Below, piece by piece: positions 1-10,400 of a DNA stretch of 64,000 nt. Origin of the DNA: Callipepla californica brunnescens (Eukaryota; Chordata; Aves; Galliformes; Odontophoridae); assembly GCA_023055505.1 (NCBI GenBank), contig JALIRH010000004.1:40119502-40183501 (forward strand), read 5' to 3'. Within the stretch, counting starts at the first letter, position 1. Each line of letters begins with the position of its first letter. The notes under the pieces are model-generated. The model searched no databases and was not told the DNA's origin. It saw nothing but the letters and a program-made list of their open reading frames with translations. Made by a program: the position numbers and the translations under genes.

Positions 1-1324
1 TTATTTAACATTGCCTAAAATTACCTGTTTTCTTACTGTAGAATGGATGTATGAAGTCTGTATCAGTTGTGTAATTAACTGAGGATTTTGAGTCCACTGC
101 AGGAACAGTCCTGAATTCCTCCCTGTAATGGGAATGTGGAAACGTAACTCACATTTCTATTAGAACTGATGAGTACATGTAGCTGTCCTGAAAGAGTAGC
201 CATTTGAGAGAAACCTTACTCTGGAGATTCATCAGCCTTCCGAAAACTGTCAAAATTAATCAACCTGGTTATTTTATGAGATGCCAGCTTAGAAGAATTC
301 ATGCTGTAGTTCGATCTGTATCACTTCAGACACTCTTGTAAAACTGTATTCGAGACATGATTCTTTATCTTTCATGGCTAAAGTATCCAAAAGCTTATAT
401 AATATAGTCCAATATATATTGGATATTTAATGCTGTTCTAAAGGTGCATTTGAACCTTTAACTGCTGTACTTGTAGTGCACACATACATTGGATTGCTCG
501 TTTTGCTTAAGATTAGAGATCTTTTATTGAATGGACAGCCTTTCTGTGGGGAAGAATCGAACACAATTACCAAATCTAAGATAATTTTTAAAGCACACTT
601 GAAAGTTGTAGTCAGCGCATTCCAGGAATCCTCTTACTACACATTCCAGTGAAGGATGATAATGAGAAACCCATACTATGTTTTGATAGTTTGGTCAACA
701 CCTGCTTTTTCTGAAATCTAATAAAAAAATTAATAGCATGTAGTGGTCATCCAAGAAAAATGGTGGCCACTCTGGATTCAGTTAACTCTTGAAGGATCTC
801 TGGCTATAGCAGTATTTAAGCAAATGCATTCACACTGGCTAAACAAAAGCTCAACCCTTTAGTGCATGGAAGCATAATATATGAAAAGTCTCTGTTCAGA
901 TGGTTTTGAAAAAAAAAAAGAAACAGGATTTGTGAATCATATCTGTAGCTTTTGCTTAAAACTGAACTGATTTTTCTGGGAAAAATCAGAGGCAGAATGA
1001 GGTCTAGGCTTCTCTCTTCACATGAGAAAGTTTTCTGGACCAACTTCAGATGGGATAACATAAATTATTTTAGGTCTCTATGGCCTTGTTCTTAAGACTG
1101 TTTTCGGAATTTCATTCTGAAGATCAACTTTTCTCTGTAGTTCTGATAATTTTGTTTTGGAACTACAACACTAACTTGTATTAAATTAAAATGGGATTAG
1201 TGAGTAGAATTTGAATATTTATTAGATTTCTCATTTTATTTTCTGTATTGGCATTTTCAAAGGTTTTATGAGCTCAGTAGTCCTGATATTAACTAGAAAG
1301 GATGGTCCTTTGACTGAAATACTG
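1..1324. other. Upstream flank, no gene seen
   Basis: AT-rich unique sequence. No coding exon with recognisable homology and no repeat recognised. The short open frame on the - strand near 816-1061 has no coding character. Confidence 0.6.
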
Positions 1325-1650
1325 TCACAGAATCACAGATTGGAAGTGACCTCTGGAAATCATCTGGTCCAACCTTCCCGCTAAATAAGGTTCCACAGAA
1401 AAGTGTCTGGGTGGGTTTTGAACATCTCCAGAGAAGTCCACAACCTCTCTGGGAATTTCATTCCAGTATTGTGTCACTCTCAAAGTAAAAGAGTTCTTTC
1501 TCATGTTCAGATGGAGTATCTTGTGTTCCAGTTTGTGTCTATTGCCTCTTGTCCTGTTGCTGCTCACCACTGAAAAGAGCCTAGCCCCATCCACTTGACA
1601 CCCATCCTTCAGTGTTAGTTTTGATAAGATCCTGTCTCAGTATTCTCCAG
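1325..1650 (-). mobile_element. CR1 LINE fragment (3' end)
   Basis: On the - strand this is a CR1 3' end. The + strand reads TCACAGAATCACAGATTGGA, then the complement of the typical CR1 3' region (CATCTGGTCCAACCTTCCCG; the GTGTCACTCTCAAAGTAAAAG and TTGCCTCTTGTCCTGTTGCT segments). It is 5'-truncated, as most CR1 copies are, and moderately diverged. The open frame on the - strand at 1325-1594 is part of it and not a gene. Confidence 0.85.
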
Positions 1651-2259
1651 GTGTGTGTGGTAGCAGCATCTTCTTCGTGAGCAGACTTTTTGGCACTGTC
1701 ATATTCAGAACAGCTCAAATTCTTGAATGTCTGCAGGACAACTAGTCCAGATTGCTATCATTCCTAATATAGGCTAGGCTTTCGAAGGAATCTTCTCTGT
1801 ATTATCATGCTGAATGTACCGTGGAATGATAGCTTGTTTTTAAACTTTATGCACTAAGATTGCACCTTGTGGAAATGGTGGCCGTGTCCTTTTATTTTCT
1901 GCCTCATCCTCTGAATCCCCTTTTGGGAACGCCTCTAAGCACATTCTGTGCCTGTTTCAAGCTACACAGCTTGGCAGACCAGGTGTGGGAATGCATGAAT
2001 TTGTAGCCAAAGAACAACAGGTGTCAAGTGGGTCAGCATCACACTTCGTGATTTGACTCAGATGCGAGAAACGGGGACAAGCTGGGAAAACAGAGAGGTC
2101 TGATGTGGGCATGGGGACATGGATGACTCCCTCTCGCTCAGCCTCTCTCTTACAGAGGACCACAGAGTTGGCTGCCAAGGGCTGCTCTGGGCTGACATGC
2201 TGCTTGATCCTCTCCAGCCACCGACCACACTGGCTGCTGTTAAGGTCATCGCCTCACAG
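1651..2259. other. Proximal upstream flank
   Basis: Unique sequence between the CR1 and the CpG island. GC content rises from about 2100. No repeat or exon recognised; the short opposing open frames at 1957-2383 have no known homology. Confidence 0.5.
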
Positions 2260-2301
2260 CAGCAGCCTGACAGAAGAGCCGCGAGCCCAGCCAGCTCACG
2301 G

Positions 2302-2325
2302 ACTACACCTCCCAGCATCCCCCGC
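2302..2325 (+). promoter_or_regulatory. ZNF143/SBS-type motif
   Basis: ACTACACCTCCCAGCATCCC at 2302-2321 followed by CCGCG matches the known bipartite ZNF143 (Staf) consensus ACTACAnnTCCCAGmATgC with a GCG tail, differing at the ATGC core (ATCC). Such sites usually sit within about 100-200 bp upstream of CpG-island start sites, which fits the position. Confidence 0.7.
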
Positions 2326-2353
2326 GCGCCAGACAGGGCGGACAGGGCGGGAG

Positions 2354-2438
2354 GCAGCAGCCAATAGAAGTGATCGATGCTGAGACAGGCGCTCGGGGGC
2401 TGGCCGCAGCAGCCAATAGGAGCGAGCGATGCTGGGAC
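2354..2438 (+). promoter_or_regulatory. Duplicated CCAAT-box module
   Basis: Two 33-bp copies, 2354-2386 and 2406-2438, lie 52 bp apart with 29 of 33 positions identical. Each begins GCAGCAGCCAATAG and continues into a CGATGCTG segment. The CCAAT cores (2361-2365 and 2413-2417) are NF-Y-type sites. Their spacing is close to five helical turns, so bound factors would face the same side of the DNA. Confidence 0.75.
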
Positions 2439-2787
2439 GCTGGCTCAGGGGCGGGCATGCCGCCGCAGAACCGCGGGCAGTGCGGGAATTTCGGACGGCG
2501 CGGAAGGAGCGGCAGCCGGGCCCGGGTTGCGGCGGAGGTATTGGGAGCGGCGGCGGCTCCTGGGGCTGCTGCGTTATCTTTTTCCTTCCTTTAGGCTGCG
2601 AGCTCCGGGGCTCCTTCTCGCTTCAGTTTCGGCCTGCCCGCGTTCTCCGCAGTTCCCTCTCTGGCGGAGCTGGCGCGGTGCGGGCCCTCCGCCGCTCCAC
2701 AAGCCGGGCCCGAGGGGTGGAGAGAGCGGGGGCAAGGGGGGGTTCGCTCGCGTTCGCTGAACGCCGCCGCGAAGCCGTGGGGAGTGT

Positions 2788-2974
2788 GTATCTGCGGTGG
2801 CAGCAGTGGGTCACTTCCACTGGCAGCGTGGCGTGCAGGCTCTTGTTCATTGCTGGCGAAAACGCATTGGAAAGCAGTCCTTTAGAGCTCAGCGTCTGCT
2901 CGATCAAATGAGCGGTGCTGTGCTCATCAAAGTTTCCATGGAAATAAATAGGAGGCATTACTTTCAGAGTGATC
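2788..2974 (+). mobile_element. Galluhop-like mariner 3' fragment beside the promoter
   Basis: The 3' end matches the two intronic mariner copies: AAATAGGAGGCATTACTTTC at 2946-2965 and the preceding CAAATGAGCGGTGCTGTGCTC, a diverged form of their 3' UTR. Upstream, translation shows pieces of the mariner transposase C-terminus (WQQWVTSTG, then in another frame GVQALVHCWRKRI), separated by a frameshift. The 5' part of the element is absent and the fragment abuts the CpG-rich block. It is a dead copy that may be included in exon 1 or the start of intron 1. Confidence 0.8.
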
Positions 2975-5900
2975 TGTGTGGCATTTCCCTTACGAACCTC
3001 CAAGTCACTAATCGTTGGCTTTAGGATTGGGATAATTGTGTAATAACTGGACTAAGCTGGTTCTGGCAGTGCTTGTGGTTTTCATTTCCTATGTCTTGCC
3101 CTTTGCATTTACACAACGGCGGATGTGTCTAATGTGGTTGCCTTATTTGATTTTCAACTTCTGCTTAAGGCCTTTTTGCAGGCAGACCTAGAAGCCTTGC
3201 CATGACTAACGAGCATTGTTAATAACACAGGTGTTAAAGGTGTTGCTGGAATTGCCTGTTCGTGAATGGGAGCACAGGTCACCAGCATTCCTTCTCACTG
3301 CTGGGGTTGAAAATGGGCCCTTCTGGGATCAACAGCAATAAAAACGACAGGAGGATCAGGAAGAAACCAGTCTGAATTGCCACGCAGTAGAAATATGTCC
3401 ATCAAAATAATTTGATTTATGTTAATGACAAAGTTTCATTGAGATTGGATGCTGATGCAAACTGGGAAGTGGCTATTTGTGTTTCTTCTAAGAGTTCCAT
3501 TACTGCAATTGCTGCAGACAACATTTGTAAAATTAACAGTACTGTTGGCACTGCTGCTATGAAATTGTCTGCACATCTCAAGCAAGTTTATTCTTAACTT
3601 CTTCCAATGTGCTTTATTAGGCAGAAGAAGAAAAAATAGCTTTCACCTTACTGAGAATCTTTCAGGTGTTTACGTTTTTTAGCAGTCAGGTCTCTGTGTG
3701 GGCTGTAGTATAACTCCATGTGATGTTGCTGTTTACAGTCACACACCTTGAAAGTTGTTCTTATCAGATACCTTAGCTAAGTAGGGTTCTATCTATTTGA
3801 TGCTTGTCTGGTGGTGTAATACTTGATGTCTGTGGCACTCCTTCCAGGGAATTCAGATGGTTGCTGGCACTGATGAACTGAGCTTCACAATGCCTCTTGA
3901 ATAGAAAATATTTCCATGTAATGGTAGGGAGGAGTGATTGAGATGCAGGAAAGGTAAAGGTGATTTAAAAAAAAAAAAAAAAAAAAGTAATTTAAAAGGT
4001 GATTTTAGGGAAAAGTAGATGTCTGTATTCCAGCTGTTGAAAGCAAGTGGGCAGACGTTAGGTTTGCAGGTTCATAAGTTTCCTGACAAACCCCTCATGT
4101 TTGCTGCAGTTTTGTGAGCTGAAGAACGTGTGGAATGGCAGAATTTGTACTGCAATCTCAGAATCTGATTTTTATTTTTGCTATTAATTTTGTTTTTTCG
4201 CTTTGTACTTTAGACTGCAAAACCTTTCTACGTTAAAGGTCTTTCAGCTTTCGATCAATTGAGTATCTCTGAATTGATTTATCCAAATAAACGTGTGGTC
4301 ATTGCTTGAATATTCCCATGGATAACAGCTTTTTTTTATTTATATTTTTTTAAGAGGAGTGCTTTCATAGTCTTGTGGATGCTTCCCATTGAAAGTGATC
4401 AGTGTTTGGCACCTATGGCCTACTGATAGTTTGACCAACTTGTAAGTAGGCACACTGCCATCCGAGCAGATGGATATGAATATAGACAGCCAAGAAACCA
4501 TGTATGTGTATCTAGTGTATTTGTTAAGGGCAGAGATCCCAGCTGGGGATGCTCAAACTTATGTCCATTTTCAATTTTTGTTTTTATGGGTAAAGGGAAG
4601 TCATTGTTAATTTTTTTTTTCTTTAACTAAATACTTTCAGGCTTAGAACTATTGACTGCATTGAATGACAATAACCAAAATGAGGATTGCCATATCCTTC
4701 CTTAATACCTACTTTAACTGGGCTTAATTCTCCTTAAAGGGAATCCACTATCAGCTGTGGAAGTGAAGGACACTAAATGTATCAAAACTTTTGTTTGACT
4801 GCCTCGCTAGCTTTACTGCAGAAGATGCTGTGAATTTTGCTTTTACTGTACAGTGTCTGTCCAGCATTCGGGCACTCTAATTACATCTGTCCAAATCTCT
4901 CTAGAATTATTTGCAGCAACTCTGAAGTCATGTTACACACTCTCCATTCCTCTTTATGTCCTCTTCTTATCTCTCAAATTGTTATCTTGAGACCTATTTC
5001 CTCACCTTGTATGTTTTCTTTCTACCTTGTAGAATATGATAGAGATCAGTCTTGATGTGTATCTGAGTCCATTGGGTTACTGCTGATTTTGGCACTTTTT
5101 TTTCCTTACCTGTGTCAGTCCTAGAGTTCCAAACTTCTTATTTTCCTGTTACCTCCTTTAATGGCTTCAGTCAGTCCTTTCTGATACTGTCTTTTCTTTC
5201 CTGGTCGGGATGTCCTGAGAAGCTGCTGGCCTTGCTGGCTGGTGTCAGTGCCATTCCTACCTCTATTTCTTCTGGTGCTTTGTATCACTTTCCCATTTTC
5301 ACGGTCTTAGTTGAACTTGCATCTGATGCTTGGATGTCTCATTTTTTTTTTAATTCTGTAGAAAGGCTGGAGGGGGAATCTTCCTCAAAGACAGTATGCT
5401 ATATAACCCATTGGAAATGAGAAAAAAAAAAAAAACAGAGAGACAGCAGGATATGGGTAAAATTATGAGCAAAGTTAGTCCCAAATTTTAAGTGTAGAAT
5501 GTCAGAGTTATTTCCTGACTATAGGGAAGGATGTTACTGTATTCACATAAATGGAAATGTGGTAAAGTGTTGCTGAATTAAAACATCCTGTGATGAGGAA
5601 GCAAGTGCAGTGTAGGTATCTGTAAACAGCAGTCTCTTCCGGTGATGTGGGTGTTTCATAATCCTGCTTTGTTGCAGTTACTCGTTTAATCTGTGTAGGT
5701 ATTCAGGTGTGGCTCTATGACAGAAAATTCTCAGATTAAAAAGGACCCTGAAAAACCGAGACATTTCTTTGGTATGAAATCATGTACCTTTTCACTTTAT
5801 TCCCACGTTGAATGGCTACAGCATCTGCAGACTGCAGATTCAAGTAGCACCTCAGGAAATTTGAGAGCTATTCTTGTATTCAGCATAAGAGAATTTGGCA

Positions 5901-7257
5901 TAGGCTGTTCACTTTGGATATTAGGTGACAGGCATTACTTGGGGAAGGAAAGTTCCTGAATGTATTAATAGGTGAGAGAAGAACCTTTTAGAGGGTGTAG
6001 CACTCTCAGAACAGCTGCTGCAATTATGTGATGTTCTTTATTTGGAAAACTAAAAGAAGTTCTTTAGGGTACGGTAAGAAAGTTAATAGAACTAAAAGAG
6101 GAAAACTGTTGTTAAGAAATGCATTTACATTAGGGCTGTTGCACTGATTAGCTAAACTAATGAGGGAAATTAATGAAAATAGACTTTTCTATCCAGAAGT
6201 TTCCTGCATTGTGGCAACATTCCTTCCTGCTTTCATAAGCAAAATCAAATGAAAATCCCAACAGTCAGAGCTTCATCTTCTATGAAACGGCTGGAGCTCT
6301 TTGCATACCTTTCATTTTCTTAAGGTAGTTGGAAAGATCATGTCTTTGTAATCACAAATAAAAGTACTTTCAAGTAAATAGAGCTCGTACACACCTTACC
6401 TTGGTGTGCCCGTGCATTCAGCAAGTTTTCTTCTGACTCAAAGCTTTGTGAGAAAGCCCAAACGTGTTTTTGCTTGCAGTGAGGTCTGCTTTGCCTTGCT
6501 CATTCCAACGAGCTGTTACTTTACTTCTAGAAGTGCTGCTTATCTGGAACCTGACATTGGCAAGTTGCAACAACGTTAATTTGACATCTGCAGTCTCCAG
6601 ATAGGTAGTTAGGTACTAGCTTCTTTTTGATCTATGAAGTACTGTCCTGTGAATGATAAGTAAATTCACTCCTGTTGCTTGCAGTTATATAGGAGAAAAA
6701 CACAATTAACCGTTTGGATGCCTATTTTTCTGATATTTTCATGCAGATAGAAGGAATCTCAGAGAAGCGGTGATATTACTGCTTTGTTTGTTTGTTGTGT
6801 AAATGTTGATACCTTTCCCTATTACTACTGCAAACGTGGACTGTCTGTTGCTTAGTGAAGAAACATGTTAAACTCTGGGAAAACTGATGAGCTTTGTTTC
6901 CTTCGTTTACTTATTTCTAAGTTCAGAATTACAGTCTGTTGTGATCAGTTCAGTATGATGGATTCTGAAGTTTTTTTTATTATACAGTGTCTTCTGTGAA
7001 GATTTTTGCTTTCCAAATTTCTTTTTCCAAAGCCTGGAGAAATTTGTTGTTTTTGTTCAGGATTCATGCAAATGAAATTACTAACTGTATTTCTTTTAAA
7101 GCATAGTCATAGTAACAAATTAAACAGTTTACATAGGAAGCTGTCAGAAGCAAAAACAAGCATAGAGCACTGTCACAAGAAATAACGTGAAAATAATTCT
7201 TGTCAGCGCATAATCCTTGCTTTTTTCTATTTTTCCTTCCATTCATTCTCTCTGCAG
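2975..7257 (+). other. VRK1 intron 1 (most of it)
   Basis: Unique AT-rich sequence up to the acceptor at 7257. It holds an A20 tract at 3967-3986 and short A/T runs. No CR1 or mariner was recognised beyond the fragment ending at 2974. Short open frames (3412-3597, 4837-5420, 5717-5959) have no recognisable homology. Confidence 0.55.
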
Positions 7258-7419
7258 TGAAAATGCCGTATATTAAGAAGACTGCTGGAAAAAAGGCCCC
7301 TGCAAAAAGGAAACTTGCTGAAGTGTTTGCTGTGGGGGAAGTTCTAACAGACACATCAAGAAAACAGTGGAAATTAGGTGTCCCTATAGGGCAAGGAGGC
7401 TTTGGACGCCTATACCTTG
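7258..7419 (+). CDS. VRK1: VRK1 exon 2: start codon to glycine loop
   Basis: The acceptor is ctctctgcag before 7258 and the donor is CCTTG|GTAAGT after 7419. The ATG at 7263 has A at -3 and only 5 nt of 5' UTR precedes it in this exon, so an upstream non-coding exon is required. It encodes 52 codons plus one base. The N-terminus is lysine-rich (residues 5-17) and is followed by the conserved FAVGEVLTD segment and the ATP-binding loop IGQGGFG. The open frame continues past the donor, but that part does not resemble VRK1 and is intron. Confidence 0.95.
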
Positions 7420-10400
7420 GTAAGTCTGTTGATCTTTGGTATTGCTTTAGAGTGAGATATTTATGCTTGTTTAGTACGATAAATAAGACCCTAAGTTAGA
7501 AACTCAGAGTATCTTCAACTTGTCTTTTTGGCTAGAAGCATGGCTTGGTTCATGTTCTTGGAAAAATTGACAAGATTGGGGAAATGGACATTGTAAACAC
7601 TGAGTTTTAAGAGGTTCCAGTTTTTTTTTTTTATCAGTGAAAAGATAGTTGAATATTCAATATATATTATTATAGACTTCTGGTCAGGCTGGAAAAAATG
7701 ATACTTACGTGGGTGTACTTGTCTCATGAACTGAAACCTCCTATGTACATTCTGTGGACACCACTAATAGCATGGCTTCTGGCTTCTTCACTGCATTGTA
7801 AACTTCTGATGCAAGTCAGATACTTTATCAAGTACTCGATGTTTGGAACATTGTAGAGTTCGACCTTGCTGTTTAAAGCATCACAACAAACCCTGTTTTA
7901 CAGTGCTGTTTACTGAATTCAGTGTAAACTTGTGATGAAGAGTGTTCTGGAATTAGTGTGGTTTTTGAACAGATGAATAGGGAAAAAGTGTTCTTGAGGA
8001 TAACTTAGGGAATCAAAAAACCTTGTTTTGCTCTTAGTCATCTTTGAAGGGATGTTTTCAAGGGATAAAATGTAAGGTAAAACAAAGTCAGTTTTCAAGG
8101 GATAAAATGTAAGGTAATCCTTTTAACAATCCTTCCCCTAAACATCTTTATGATAAGTTTGCACTCAATTCATGCTAATTTAAAACAAGGTGCATTATTA
8201 CTTAGCATCTGAATGAACAGAATGTTGCTTAAGTGGATTAAGAGATAAAACAGAACTAGTAGATGTTCTTTTGCCAAAGAAGCCTTCCGCTTACTTAGCC
8301 TTGCTCATTGAGCTACTAAATTCACAGAGACTGGAGTTACAGCTCACTCAGGTTATGTAGATCCTTGTGTTAAGAACGCCTGCACTGTTCAAGCCAAAGC
8401 CTGTGCAGTGTTGGCTTAATTATGATTTGCACAAAACTGTGCTCTTGACTCCTTCTGTGTTTCATACTTGCCTAACTTAATATCTTTTATACCTGTTTCT
8501 CCTTTTGTGACAGCTATCTACTGCTTTGTGCCAACAGTCACTTTTGGATATGTAACAGAGTTAGAAATAATGTTATTTTTGTCTTTATGCCCTCGACTCT
8601 GTTCATCACAGTCCTAGAAAATGAAGGAAATGCTATTGACTGGGAAAAGGTTTTTAAATAATAGATGAAGAATGCCTTTATTTAGTAAACGTCCTGTTCT
8701 CAAATAGAAGGGAGAATGTAAGACCGTGTCCATACAAAATAGTCTTGCCTTATATAGTAGTTCTCTTGCCAAAGTCTAAGGTACTGATACGTGCTTATGT
8801 CAGTACTTAATTGCTCAGTCATTTCTTCCTACGTAGCAAATAAGTACATGTTTTGTGACAGGTTCCTCTCATATTACTAATAAACCCTTTCTTTTTAACA
8901 GCTGATGTTAATTCTTCAAAGTCGGTTGGCAGCGATGCACCTTATGTTGTGAAAGTGGTAAGAGAGCATTTGAATCTTTACTTCACAAACTGAAAATGTT
9001 TGTTTCAGAATAACGTGTAATTTAAAACATTTTCTCACTAAAAATAATAGTTTCACAGTGCGTTGTTAAAATGTGCTTTAAGTCTAAATCAGAACTGTGG
9101 TGATGTAGAGGAATTCTGGGATATGGAATTCTTGTTTATAGGAGGAAAACAGTAAGACATCAACAGAGTTGAGAAGAGTTCATGAAATGGGTCAGATCCT
9201 GTTTCATTTGCTGCATTTTATAAATAGCCCAAATATGAAAAAGGAAAAAAAAAAAAAAAGCCCCAAATCTGGATAGCTTTTGGATAATTTTTGTGATTCA
9301 AGAATGAGTCTGTGTGAACTGTTGCTCACTGGATGTTGGTAAGCTGACAGATGGCTTGGGAGTGGAAACAGCAAAACGTTGATTCCCAGTGTCCCCACAG
9401 ATATAAAGTTGTTTAAACACTTTATGATAAAACACATACGTATTCTATTTTCTAGTGAATTAACGTGATATGGAGGCATAATTTTCAAACCCAGTGATCA
9501 GGTGGAGGAAACAGCAATGTTGGTAGCTCATATTTTAGCCTGCTGAAGTAAATCAGCAAGTCCTTTTTGTCTAATAAAATTTTCTTTTATTTAATATTAA
9601 GCTAACGGAAGACTTGTTTAACTTGATTTAATTATAATACTGTTTTCCTAAGGTAAATGTATAAATTATTTTTTCTTGTATTGGATTATATTCTACAGAT
9701 CCTACTGTTATAAAATAGTTGTAAAATCAGTTGAAAGAAAAAAAAAAAGAACGTGGGAATGGACGTAATGAATGGTCTGGGTCTCATGTCTTGGTAGTTT
9801 TTGGCCCTATGATGAGAGTAGATATCAGAAAGTTCTACAAGAACTTCTCAGTTTGAAAAAGCACAGTTCAGAAGTGTGGCAGTTTCATCTGGAATGCTTT
9901 ACTGTGATGGCTTGCCACTTCCAAATATGTAAATATTCCTAATTTTTTTTTTACCCCCAAATAAAAAATTTACCCCTGACAGCAGCAGGGCCCGAAGGAA
10001 TGGCATGGAGCTGTGTCAGGGCAGGGCTGGGTGGGGTACTGGAGGGTGCTTGGGCACTGGAAGCTCCTGGGCTGTTGCATGGTGCTGTCCTGGCTTCTGC
10101 ACATCCAGCCTGCGCTGTTAAAGAAAGGAGCGTCCATTCTGTAAGATCTAGCCTACTCTTCTCCAAGGAGCGGACGCTCAAGTTATCAGTAGTGGTTTGC
10201 CTCTGAGTGACAGTGGCCCCAGATGCCTGGCTTATGCTGAGTTTTGTCAGTTGGAACTGATGAAGTAGAGAACCAGTTTGACTTGCTTGTTATACCATTA
10301 GGTATACGTTATTTTACGTTGTGCGTAATTGCTGACACCTTCTTTCCCCGAGGTTCAAACCTGTTCATTTGCTTTTCTCCCCTCCACTTTGGGATCTGAT

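Larger units (their letters stand above)
2260..2790 (+). promoter_or_regulatory. VRK1: CpG-island promoter, probable VRK1 exon 1
   Basis: This is the only strongly GC- and CpG-rich block in the window, and it lies 4.7 kb upstream of the first coding exon on the same strand. It has no TATA box. It contains a ZNF143-like site (2302-2325), GC boxes around 2337-2351 and 2448-2454, and two CCAAT boxes (2361 and 2413). A TATA-less, CCAAT/GC-box architecture suits a broadly expressed cell-cycle gene such as VRK1. A possible exon 1 donor is CGGAG|GTATTG at 2537/2538, but this is not proven. Open frames here come from high GC and are not taken as genes. Confidence 0.75.

Noticed and set aside
2370..3003. 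Several overlapping long open frames in and next to the CpG island, on both strands
   Set aside because: High GC removes stop codons by chance. The frames are arginine/alanine-rich, overlap one another and run into a dead mariner fragment.
7200..7499. A 99-codon open frame spanning VRK1 exon 2 and its flanks
   Set aside because: Only 7263-7419 matches VRK1. The residues before the ATG and after the GTAAGT donor are intronic read-through.
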